39,432 nt of DNA from Hirudo medicinalis (lineage: Eukaryota > Annelida > Clitellata > Hirudinida > Hirudinidae): contig MPNW01000099.1 in assembly GCA_011800805.1 (NCBI GenBank), positions 78,900-118,331 on the forward strand, in the 5' to 3' direction. Within the stretch, counting starts at the first letter, position 1. Each line of letters begins with the position of its first letter. Shown one piece after another: positions 10,742 to 20,370 of this stretch. Position numbers and translations under genes: made by a program. The notes below the pieces were generated by a model, which saw only the letters and a list, made by a program, of their open reading frames with translations, was not told where the DNA came from and searched no databases.

Positions 10742-12750
10742 GGCAACAAGTCGAACACAGCAATCACATCGGCCACAGCTATCCTGGACTTAATACAGTA
10801 GGTGGGAGGAGCTATCTTGCATAATTAATGTGGTTGGTTGATAAATTTAAACCTTTTGGAATTGTCCCTGTCAGTGGAAAAATCGGCTTTCACCAAACAA
10901 AATATTTAAAGCACACTATCCATCCGCAAAATGTTTTAATCCTAAAATTAAAAACAAATAAGAAATCAATTGCAAACAGAATAAAGTCTAATGTCTTTTT
11001 ACTTCGCCGTGATGTTGCCTTGAAAAGATTGATCACTGATATCACCTTGTTCACTTGACGTCTTGATGTCTGAGCATTCCAACGTATGTTACCTAATAAT
11101 TTTTGTTTGTAATGAAATATGTTACCGAGAAAACAACGTTTTAAAAATTTACTTTCAGATAATATTAATAACTATTATCTCTGATCATGACCTTTGATTG
11201 AATTTGTTTTAATGGATTTCAATTATTCGTCAAATCACTATTTCTTCTGTAAATGGACTCCATCTAAAAATAATTAATTTCAACTAACTCACTCAACTTG
11301 TTCACTCAATTTAGCCTTAAAAATCATTATTCATTCGATTTCAACTCATAATCACAATGTTGCTCTCTTTGTAATCAGACAATTCGTGAGGCTTAAAACC
11401 ATTAATTCTCGTCAATAATCGATGCGGATGAAAAAATGTACTGATATGAAATGTGATAACAAATATGAAGAGGTCGCGTGAGGAGGTGATCGCATTTTAC
11501 TTTAATTCCTTTTACATTTAATTATATTCAAGGCCCATTTAAACACACGAATGAAGAATAGACCTGAAAAAGGAATCCGAGTGAAAGACTTAATTGCTTA
11601 ATTGACGGAAAATAGCAGAAAATAAGAAATAGCGTAAGTTTTGGTTCTGTTATTCGAGCAGTTTTGATGCTTCCAAAGTCCAATGCTCAAACAAAACTCC
11701 AGAGATGAGTGTTTGTGGTCACAAGTGTCTTGGACAAAACTCTAGATCCTCTAAAATACTGGAGGACATTTTTAAACGTACGAAGTAGGACCTTCTGGCA
11801 GAGTAGATTGGAGAAGCTATCTAATAAGATGGTCGACTATCTAATAAGATGTGGCCTTTATAAAATTATGCATTGGATTTACTATAATTATATGATAATA
11901 ACCATTCATTTTGCGTAAATGAATTACATCTGTTAGAAAAATCTATTATAACTTTATCTAACTCTAAAATTTATAGACATAAATATTTATAAACGCCAAT
12001 CACTCAATGAGAAAACAGAAAGAAGATTGACAGAGATGTGGCCATGGACGTGAAGCAGTATTAACAATTATTAATAATATTAACATGTTACTGGGCCATT
12101 CTCGAGATAAAGGACTGGTCAATTGCAAAAAACGCATTTCTATTGGGAACCCAACGTTGTAGAGATTTTGATGACATTGTTTCTTGGTGTAATTTAAAAT
12201 ATCTTAGTTTGTCCAACAGACCTAATCACACTTAAACCAACTACTGCTTCATAAATGGTGTCACATATAGAAGATTTTTGAAGGTCTATATTTCATTAAT
12301 TTCTTCTGTTGTAGATGACAAAAGGTGAAATGCAGATAAACTATTCAACCGAGAAATGCATTAATTAATAAATATTAATATTATAATGTTATATTATAAT
12401 ATAATAAATATTACCATCCTTTATCTCAGTTGTATTTCAGTCATGCATCACCGATCTCATGCATCATTCAAATCCAACCACAGGTTAATGCTGTTGGTTA
12501 CTCATCAATATTTAAAAAAAAAATTAAATTTGTATTTAAACTTAAGTATTTGCATATTTATGAATGGAGCAGGAAAGAGTTTGTCAAAAACAAATTCGAA
12601 AACTTGTCCATCGAACAATGCACTAAACATTTGATAAAACATTCTCAAAGTTAAAATCCGCTTTCACAAAATTTTTTCATCCATTATCCTTGCAAGTCTT
12701 GTTTTCTGCAAACGAGAATTTTTTATTCGATCAAAATTATCATGGTTATA
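10742..12750. other. Long region without a recognised gene
   Basis: It includes the promoter side of the cytochrome b561 gene. I found no conserved protein pattern, no RNA gene and no large repeat. Around 12365-12415 there is an AT-only stretch rich in TATA/ATAT that can form hairpins. Confidence 0.4.
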
Positions 12751-12754
12751 ATAA

Positions 12755-12922
12755 TAAAAAAGTAAAAAAAAATAATAACAGTAACAGTAACAATAACAAT
12801 AATAACAACGACAATAATAATAATAATAACAATTGTAATTATTATTGTAATAATAATAATAATAATTGTAATAATAATAATAACAATTACAATTGTTATT
12901 ATAATTATTATTGTTATTTTTT
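12755..12922. repeat. AAC/AAT-type microsatellite that flips to ATT
   Basis: Imperfect trinucleotide array of AAT, AAC and AAG-like units. Near 12885-12900 (ACAATTACAATTGT) it changes strand sense and continues as ATT units up to the T run at 12917. The last ATT part mirrors the AAT array that follows the right inverted repeat at 15363. Confidence 0.85.
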
Positions 12923-12965
12923 TTTTTTTAAATTTTATTGAGCCCAGATTAACATCCAAAAAAAC
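12923..12965 (-). repeat. Left 43-bp inverted repeat of the R2-like unit
   Basis: A perfect reverse complement of 15321-15363. Read on the minus strand it contains the hexamer AATAAA and runs out into A-rich and AAT-like sequence, so it looks like the 3' end of a retroelement inserted in the opposite direction. Confidence 0.9.
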
Positions 12966-12985
12966 AAATATGCATTGGATATGCA

Positions 12986-13231
12986 TTGGAGAGTTTGGAA
13001 ACGCACCGTGGAAAAACAGGAGCTGACAGTTGTGATAGACGGCCTCCGAACGTGGTACCTACTGCTGGAGTCATAGCAGATAAAAACAAAACAGGAAATC
13101 AGGTCAGGCAATTTCGGACAACAAAGATTCGACCATCCAAGAAGGAGTTACGACAGAAAAAAAGCAACGGAAAATGGTTCAAGGGTTATTCAGAAAAAAT
13201 CTGTCCTCAGGAGCTCGTTCGGTTTGACTGA
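12986..13231 (+). pseudogene. Possible N-terminal part of the R2-like ORF
   Basis: An 81-codon open frame directly after the left inverted repeat. It is basic and hydrophilic (for example FRTTKIRPSKKELRQKK) and lacks a recognisable zinc finger or Myb motif. It sits just upstream of the RT region, so it is most likely the remains of the amino-terminal part of the same polyprotein. A shift at about 13230 joins a segment reading LLQFWEPVFSQ, which resembles the linker before the RT domain. Confidence 0.4.
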
Positions 13232-13263
13232 AGAATATAGCGAGGAATCAAAACCAATACCGC

Positions 13264-15337
13264 ATGCAAAGTTGCTACAATTTTGGGAACCAGTATTTTC
13301 ACAAAAGTCTTCTGACAGATGGTAGACCAGTGGTGTCGGTTTGTGGGCTTTGTTATGACCTGGAGGCTCCCGTCAGCTGCGAGGAGGTAAAAGCGGCTCT
13401 GCGAGGTCATAAAGATGGTGCCCCCGGGCCTGGATGGAAGAAAAAGAAGCACTTGGATGGCATTAAACCAATCGATTATGCCGTACACATGTCCCTCTGG
13501 TTGCTGACTGGCTTGCCACCTTCACTATTCAAGGTTGGTGTCGTCAGTTTTATTCCAAAAGTAAAGGGAACAACTGACCCAAGTGAGTTCAGGCCGATCA
13601 CCGTGAGTCCGCTCATGAGTTGTCTCTTCCACCGAGTGATCAACAAACGCATGTCACAGTTTTGGCCATTATCAACGAGGCAGAAAGCATTCCAGTCGGA
13701 CGATGGTCTGGCTGACAACATCTGGCTAGTAAAGTCTCTTATCACAAAAAGTAGACAAGAAAGGAAAAAGCTCAACATGACATTTGTGGACGTATCTAAA
13801 GCACTCGATTCTGTTTCCCACGAATCGATTATCAGGGCAGCCTCTCGACTCGGCGCACCACCCTTGTTTATGAGATATCTGTCGGAGCTGTACAGAAATT
13901 GATAAGTCCACATTAGAATGGGAAAGGAGCTCAGCAGAGCTATATGGGTCGGCAGGGGAGTTAGGCAAAGCGATCCCATGTCGCCGATGTTATTCCATGC
14001 TGTGATTGACATGGTAGTCAGTGATATTGATAGATCTATCGGTATCACCGGAGGAGAAAAATCCGCTGTGAAGTGCAACTATATCGCCTTTGCGGACGAC
14101 CTCCTTTTACTGTCCAGTACAGATGTTGGAATGAAAGTGATGTTACAACAACTAGAGATTTCGATGGCCAAAGTTGGTCTCACCATGAACCCAGCCAAAT
14201 GTGCCTCGATGAGAACTGAGGTCATCACGCGGAAAAGACAATGGATTGTAAACCCAGAGCCGTACCTGAAACTTCAAGATGAGGACGTCAGGGCACTCTC
14301 CATAGTGGACACGCACAAGTACTTAGGAGTTCAGATTGGACCTCGAATGCAATTTGCATCATTGGCCGACAGAATCCAAAAAGGCCTTCACTCGATTTCG
14401 CGGGCTCCTCTCATGCCAAGCCAGAGAGTATATATCTTAAGGACCCATCTGCTCCCCAGTCTCGTTCATTTCCTCACCTTCGGAACAATCAGTCTCAAGA
14501 CGTTAAATTCTGCTGATGTTGCAATTAGGATGTCAGTACGAAAATGGCTCCGACTACCAAAGGACACTCCAAATGCGTTCTTGCATGCCCCGATCAAAAT
14601 GGGAGGAATGGGGAATCTTCAACTGCGTCGCTGGATTCCGGAAATCAGAATCCGTAGAATGTCCAAGGTTCTACAACAGGCCAAAGCGAGCAACGACATT
14701 TTTTTTGATGGATGCTTTAAACGAAAACACGACTATCGCCAGCGAAGTCAAGAGGTTTGGTAGGCCGAAGGAAAAGGACGAGCCGTGCGTTCCTCGTGGA
14801 CTTTCAACCGCAAAGGAATTGTACAACACCGTTGAAGGTTATGGATTGATGAGATTTCCGGAAGCAGTGGTTCCGAACGGGTGGTTGGTGGATGGCATCA
14901 ATAGAATTCCAGCCACCCAATACATAAACTGTGTGAAAGTACGGTCAGCGACGCTCTTCAATAAACTACGGGCCTCGAGGAGGACACTAATGTCCAACAC
15001 AGTTTGCGCTGCCGGTTGCGGTGAGATGGAGTCCCTCGCCCACATCATCCAGAAGTGTCCGAGCACTGAGGGCCCCCGCCATGCAAGACACGACTCCATA
15101 GTGAGGATGCTTGAGACAGTTCTGACGCAAATGGGATATTTAGCGAAGAGGGAGCCTCAAATCCCCACTGTCAAAGGGACAAGAATCCCTGACTTGAGCG
15201 CATGGAATGGTGAACGCTACATTGTAATTGATTGCCTAATTCATTTCAAAAATTCATTTTTGTGGTTGTTTTTTGTGTTTGAGGACTTTAAAGACATTGA
15301 TGAGGTTTTTAAGTGCGATGGTTTTTTTGGATGTTAA
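13264..15337 (+). pseudogene. R2-like reverse transcriptase with zinc knuckle and truncated endonuclease
   Basis: The frame starting at 13264 carries GAPGPGWKKKKHLDGIKPID, VGVVSFIPKVKGTTDPSEFR (motif 2), MTFVDVSKALDSVSHESI (motif A aspartate present), VRQSDPMSPMLFHAVID (motif B) and IAFADDLLLLSS (catalytic FADD). A TGA interrupts it at 13900. Near the T8 run at 14700 the frame shifts by one, and the new frame holds a knuckle CAAGCGEMESLAHIIQKC (CX3CX7HX4C), then RHD and RIPDLSAWNGERYIVID, matching the R2-type restriction-like endonuclease. After VIDCLI the similarity stops. The last ~30 codons are AT-rich and unrelated, and the stop lies inside the right inverted repeat. The element is inactive through one stop, one frameshift and loss of the endonuclease C-terminus. 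Confidence 0.85.
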
Positions 15338-15363
15338 TCTGGGCTCAATAAAATTTAAAAAAA
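15321..15363 (+). repeat. Right 43-bp inverted repeat of the R2-like unit
   Basis: Perfect reverse complement of 12923-12965. It includes AATAAA at 15347-15352 and is followed by an AAT-type array, the usual look of a poly(A)- or microsatellite-tailed retroelement 3' end. Confidence 0.9.
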
Positions 15364-15365
15364 TG

Positions 15366-15417
15366 CAATAATAATAATAACAGTAATAATAATAATAACA
15401 GTAACAATAATAATAAC

Positions 15418-15451
<34 letters not shown>

Positions 15452-15453
15452 TA
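15366..15453. repeat. AAT/AAC microsatellite
   Basis: Imperfect AAT array with AAC and AGT variants immediately after the right inverted repeat, and just before the assembly gap. Confidence 0.9.
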
Positions 15454-15493
15454 ATAAGAGCACTAGCAACAATGGCGCTGTTGAAAGAAGCAG

Positions 15494-16039
15494 NNNNNNN
15501 NNNNNNNNNNNNNNNNNNNNNNNNNNNNNNNNNNNNNNNNNNNNNNNNNNNNNNNNNNNNNNNNNNNNNNNNNNNNNNNNNNNNNNNNNNNNNNNNNNNN
15601 NNNNNNNNNNNNNNNNNNNNNNNNNNNNNNNNNNNNNNNNNNNNNNNNNNNNNNNNNNNNNNNNNNNNNNNNNNNNNNNNNNNNNNNNNNNNNNNNNNNN
15701 NNNNNNNNNNNNNNNNNNNNNNNNNNNNNNNNNNNNNNNNNNNNNNNNNNNNNNNNNNNNNNNNNNNNNNNNNNNNNNNNNNNNNNNNNNNNNNNNNNNN
15801 NNNNNNNNNNNNNNNNNNNNNNNNNNNNNNNNNNNNNNNNNNNNNNNNNNNNNNNNNNNNNNNNNNNNNNNNNNNNNNNNNNNNNNNNNNNNNNNNNNNN
15901 NNNNNNNNNNNNNNNNNNNNNNNNNNNNNNNNNNNNNNNNNNNNNNNNNNNNNNNNNNNNNNNNNNNNNNNNNNNNNNNNNNNNNNNNNNNNNNNNNNNN
16001 NNNNNNNNNNNNNNNNNNNNNNNNNNNNNNNNNNNNNNN
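15494..16039. other. Assembly gap (546 Ns)
   Basis: A run of N, flanked on both sides by AAT-type repeats. Sequence across it is unknown, and open frames spanning it are meaningless. Confidence 1.
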
Positions 16040-16196
16040 AAAAAAAAAATAATAATAACAATAATAATAACAATTTCAATGACAATAACAATATTAATAA
16101 TAATAATAATAATAATAATGATAATAATAATAATAACAATAACAATAACAATCATAATAATAATAACAATAATCATAATAAAAATAATAATAATAA
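16040..16196. repeat. AAT/AAC microsatellite after the gap
   Basis: An A run followed by an imperfect AAT/AAC array. It is probably the continuation of the array before the gap. Confidence 0.9.
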
Positions 16197-16223
16197 ATCG
16201 CTGTTATTTATATTATTATCAAT

Positions 16224-17857
16224 TTATGCTGCTTCTACGAGGATATTAGACACAAATGTAAATTGAATATTTCGAACCTCAGACAAGGTGAGATAAAATT
16301 CTTTTTGGTCTTTGACGGGGTTCAACCTACCACCAGGAAGGTAATCGAGGGGTCTGTTACGGACCAAATATTCAGTTCTGACGGCATTCACTCCCGTGGG
16401 CTGCACGTAGACCAACTGATCAAGTTTCTTGTCCTGTAATATGTACTATGCTGTTACCAAGTGATTCATTTTTTTTGTGGAATCCGATGACATAATTTGA
16501 TCATTTTTTAAAGAAAAACATTATACAGATTATTAAATTTTAATTACGAACTTATTAAGCTGAACTTATAAAGATTGTGCTGTTCGAAATTAAAATTAAA
16601 TTGATCTCACAATTTTGTTGTTCAAGTTCATCAAAACAACATGAATTCTCTGACGGGCTTCAGCTGCCCTGATTTGAAAAGGTATCTGATTATCATGGTG
16701 AATAGTAATTGTTTAAATTTCACAGTTAATTAACGGCACTATGAATGAATGAATGAATTAATTAATTGTAAACGAATTTCTCGTAAAAACATTTGAACTA
16801 CTTGAGTCGACCGATGACGATGTTGACTTTTTCCTTTTCATGTTCCCTGAATAAAGTGCTTTGTTCTCTCCTTGTTATAATAATTGAATTTTTACTATTA
16901 GAAAATAATCTTTTTACTGTTATTACTTTTCCAATAGCATTATCATCAGTATTAGTTAATATAAGATTACTTCAACGACACAAATTGAATAATTTTAAAA
17001 GAATCTAATGTTTGAGCATGGTGGTGAAGCTAATATTACAAATTAAAAGATCATCATCATCATCGTAGCCATCGGAAGTTAACCGTCAGAAATTATTTAT
17101 TTTACAGCGTTCTTTGGATCCGTTCTTTTCTCATCCTGATGATGATGCGATGAATCAATTGCTTGCTGCCTGGAGGTGGTTCCATGTACTGGAAAAGTGC
17201 ACTTCAAAATCATTTTGAAGATTATTAAGTAGAATACTACTAGCCATTAAGTAGAATTACTTAGAATTCAACAAATAAATTAGTAATTTAATAAATAATT
17301 AAAACATTTCGAACTTGTTAAAAATAAGGCTCAATCAAATGTCGACAAAATCTTTGAAATTGCTGCTAAACTTGTTCTCATCTTTTGAACGTTTTCAAGA
17401 CATTTCAGGAAATATGAACATTTATGTGAATACCATCCCCATAAGTGTTATAATTATACAAGTGCTTAATTATACAGCTACTTAATGCAGTGTGAACTGA
17501 TTGATTCAATTAAGCATGTTAGAATATTGATTCTGAGAAAGAACATAGGCTAGAAACCGACAGCCAAGAACTTGCTCCTTGCGATTGGGTGCATTTCCAT
17601 GAGCTCCTCTGGTGAGGGAATGTGCTTCCAAGTAAAGCCTTCCTGCTGTGTCTTTCAATTTAGACAACTTAATTAATTGATGATGCATATATTCATAATA
17701 ATTTTTATGAAATGTTGACAGTTTTGAAAAACAACGTATTAGACATTCTACCATTTCTCCTCAATTCTTCGTGTAAACGTGGAATGTTTGTAGATTTTAA
17801 ATCATAGACAACATTTTCTGAAGAAATTTCGTCACAACTTTGCATAAAAATGAACTC
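16224..17857 (-). CDS. Uncharacterised five-exon gene
   Basis: Minus-strand exons that join in phase are 17752-17857 (or starting at the ATG at 17845), 17558-17638, 17106-17188, 16611-16685 and 16224-16433. Donors are gtagaa, gtttct, gtaaaa and gtgaga; each acceptor ends in AG. From the ATG the product is 180 residues. Coherent segments include IPRLHEELRRNGFTWKHIPS, EELMEMHPIARSKFLAV, FQIRAAEARQRIHVVLMNLN and VYVQPTGVNAVRTEYLVRNR. The middle is helical and charged; I see no signal peptide or membrane segment. I do not recognise a family. The sequence before 17845 reads in frame to an AG at 17858 preceded by pyrimidines, so more 5' exons may exist. Splice sites were chosen by hand, and the donors at exons 2 and 3 are weak. 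Confidence 0.5.
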
Positions 17858-18983
17858 CTTAAACGCAGCCGAGATTAAAAGAGATTACAGAGAGCGCAAT
17901 ATTAAATTAAAATTAATTGAAATTAATTAAATTATGTAACCAATTACTCGTTATTGATCATTCGAGGTGATTTCCTAACAAATGTCACACGGAGAATAAG
18001 TTTGGCTCAAGCTGAGATGTTTTCGAGTTATAAATAATGCAGAAGCGTATTTTCTTTTATTTACCTAGCCTTTTGAGTGCCTTATGTATTACGAATAGGA
18101 TGTGAAGGCACTTTTTGTCTCTCTATCACTTGTGTAGCCCCCCTACCCGAGGGCGACAAACACGTTACGATTGTTGCTATTACCGTCGTTTACAGGACGC
18201 AACATATTCGGCCAACCTGCACGCCATATGATGATGATAAATTGCAGGAATATAAATAAACTCCATAAATTAAAATTGTTTCAGCTTTTTATATTAACGC
18301 AAGCTATCCTTTCATGGGTTTCTAACTCACGCTGACTTTCCTTTTGGGTTTATAAACTTTTTTTTAGGCGAGCCCGTTATTCATTTCAAATAGTGCATCA
18401 TTTTCAAGATGACAAAGTCAAATAAGTCGCTACACCAAGACAGATGAAGAGAATTCTTGCTTATTAAAAATTTAAAAAGTTACTTCTTGTAGTTACTAAT
18501 AATTTAGAAATTTAATTTAACAATAAATAATTTGTATTGACTAGTAAGCGAAATGTAAATTTTCCAAAAAATTTAGTTCCGGAATTGTTAATGAGAATCA
18601 CTATTGAATTAGCTCACTTATGACCACCATCATGACATCACCTTAAAACATTGTTCTTATAAAATACTTGTTGAAAATGCTTGTGGAGCACTGAGTTGAT
18701 TTATTACTGAATGATCCTTGGAGATGTCGACAGAAAAGCTTTTTAAATCTTTTTTTAAAATTAAAAAATTTTTTAATCTAGAGAAATAAATTGATTTCGT
18801 AAGAAGGTTGACCAATCGATATCAACGAAAAATCATTCTGTTAGGAGGCTACAACAGAGTTTGTGATTCAACAGTAACTGAGAAACTTTTGTAGAATTAT
18901 TTCAATAACAATCACACAAAAAGGTCATGCTTTTTTTTTTGAGGTTTGCGATTGAAAAAATTGGGTTATTGTGGATTAGACAA
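17858..18983. other. Region without a firm gene
   Basis: AT-rich sequence with a slightly more GC-rich patch at about 18070-18240. The patch has an open plus-strand frame but no conserved pattern. It may be an intron of the minus-strand gene if that gene extends to the exon-like segment at 18984. Confidence 0.3.
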
Positions 18984-19043
18984 TCACATCAACTGGTAGT
19001 GCTCTTTCATTTCCTGGCGATACGTTGAAACATCTGCGATGAC
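18984..19043 (-). CDS. Isolated exon-like segment
   Basis: On the minus strand an acceptor (gatgttacag) is followed by VIADVSTYRQEMKEHYQLM and a TGA. A gt within the last codon could instead be a donor. It looks coding and could be a terminal exon, or an upstream exon of the gene at 16224-17857, but it does not join that gene in phase directly. Confidence 0.3.
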   Translation of the reverse strand, partial: VIADVSTYRQEMKEHYQLM

Positions 19044-20370
19044 CTGTAACATCTTAATGTCCACTTGTTAAGTATTTTGAATGCATTAAAGTTTAAAAGA
19101 CAAATTCATTAATTTCAATGAATTGAGGATTGGATGTTGGTTGGATTGTTATGTTTGTGGTTGCATTTTATTTATTTATTTATTTAGAGGCCGCTTATCC
19201 ACTCAATCCACTTAATCAACTCAATCCAATCAATCAACTTTCCGACCAAGAAACAATTCTAAAGGGGGCGATTTGATATTTGTGGAGCTTTCAGAGCTTT
19301 GAAGAGGCCTGGGCCACCCACGAAGTTTAGGCCCTTCTATCTGTTTTGGTTCGCAACAAGAAACCAAGTTATATCAATGTTGGTAATTGAAAAGCCAAAA
19401 AGGTCATGATTGTTCTACTTTTTAAATAATCCTTGAATTGTTGAAAATTATCGAGGCGGCGAGGGTTATTTAAAAAATAATGTATTATTATTATTATTAT
19501 TAAATAATAGTATTATAGAACTTTGTTAACTTAAATTTCGATTATAAATTTTAATTTTTAAATTATTTCGATTTTCGAGGCCCCATTTGAAGCAGAGGTC
19601 CGCCTTGCCCCCTCTGATAAGCCCTATTGGGGACAACAGCTGAAGTTAGTTTAGTTGACTTGCAGGTAGTCCTTGCACAGAGAAACATTGAAGACATGTT
19701 GAGTTCGTGGCTCTGAAATTTTTCTATTATGACTTTTACATATAACTTTTTGTCCTACTTGTGGCTATATGTGATATTTTCGAACGTAAGTAAATTATTG
19801 AAGGTTAATGTTTAAATCAGTTAATTAGGTAATTCTTAAAGAAGGAGTTAGTAAAAATGTATAACAAACAAAGTATTATACAAACTCTTATTTGGAGTTT
19901 GATTTATTTCATTTATCATGAATTCAATTGACTTAAACAAAAGTTAATTCTATCCAAGTCGTTCACGTTTAGAAACGAGATTACCTTTTGAACTGAATGA
20001 TTTAGCTAACTCGAAATAATAACTATTACAAGATACCACGAATATTCTGTCCAAGTCTCAAATGAATTCACTCGAGCGAATCTTTCTTCAATCACGACTA
20101 CGATGTGCAACCATGCTTATCTGAGCCGCAAACAATCTTTATACAAGGGCCAAGACGAAAAGCTTTCAATGGACGACGCCTTTGCAACTCGAAAGGGCTG
20201 TCTACAGAGCCTCTGAAATCCTCCTTTCTTGTTGACATAACTTGAAAGCTTCTTTTGACTGCAGAATTAATTTCGTATTTTTCGATACTTATCCAAATTG
20301 TTGAGCTAGATTTCAAATGATAGGAGATTCATACGTAGGTGAATCTTGGTAAATTAAAGCAACAATTGAA
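19044..20370. other. Intergenic region
   Basis: No confident gene. A GC-richer patch at about 19570-19640 resembles decayed transposon sequence. A 72-codon minus-strand frame at 20098-20316 could be a small exon but has no supporting pattern. The right end is the promoter side of the claudin-like gene. Confidence 0.3.

Larger units (their letters stand above)
12923..15363 (+). mobile_element. R2-like RT/RLE retroelement unit bounded by 43-bp inverted repeats
   Basis: A 2,441-bp unit framed by perfect 43-bp inverted repeats and by AAT-type microsatellites on both sides. Inside lies a degenerate but nearly continuous reverse transcriptase of the R2-like group (FADD catalytic box, CCHC zinc knuckle, PD-D restriction-like endonuclease motif). 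Inverted terminal repeats are not normal for non-LTR elements. The arrangement may be two head-to-head 3' ends, a fold-back rearrangement, or an assembly inversion. It is not in 28S rDNA, since the flanks are microsatellite. Confidence 0.8.

Noticed and set aside
13476..14078. 200-codon minus-strand frame
   Set aside because: Antisense shadow of the R2-like reverse transcriptase.
12923..15363. 28S-inserted R2 element
   Set aside because: The RT resembles the R2 group, but the flanks are microsatellite and not rDNA, so it is not a canonical R2 insertion.
15345..16266. Long open frames of Leu, Ile or Asn across 15.3-16.3 kb
   Set aside because: They come from AAT-type microsatellites and the N gap, not from genes.
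18077..18259. 60-codon plus-strand frame in a GC-richer patch
   Set aside because: No family pattern, no splice-supported neighbours; too weak to call.
20098..20316. 72-codon minus-strand frame divergent from the claudin-like gene
   Set aside because: Could be a first exon, but no supporting junction or similarity was seen.
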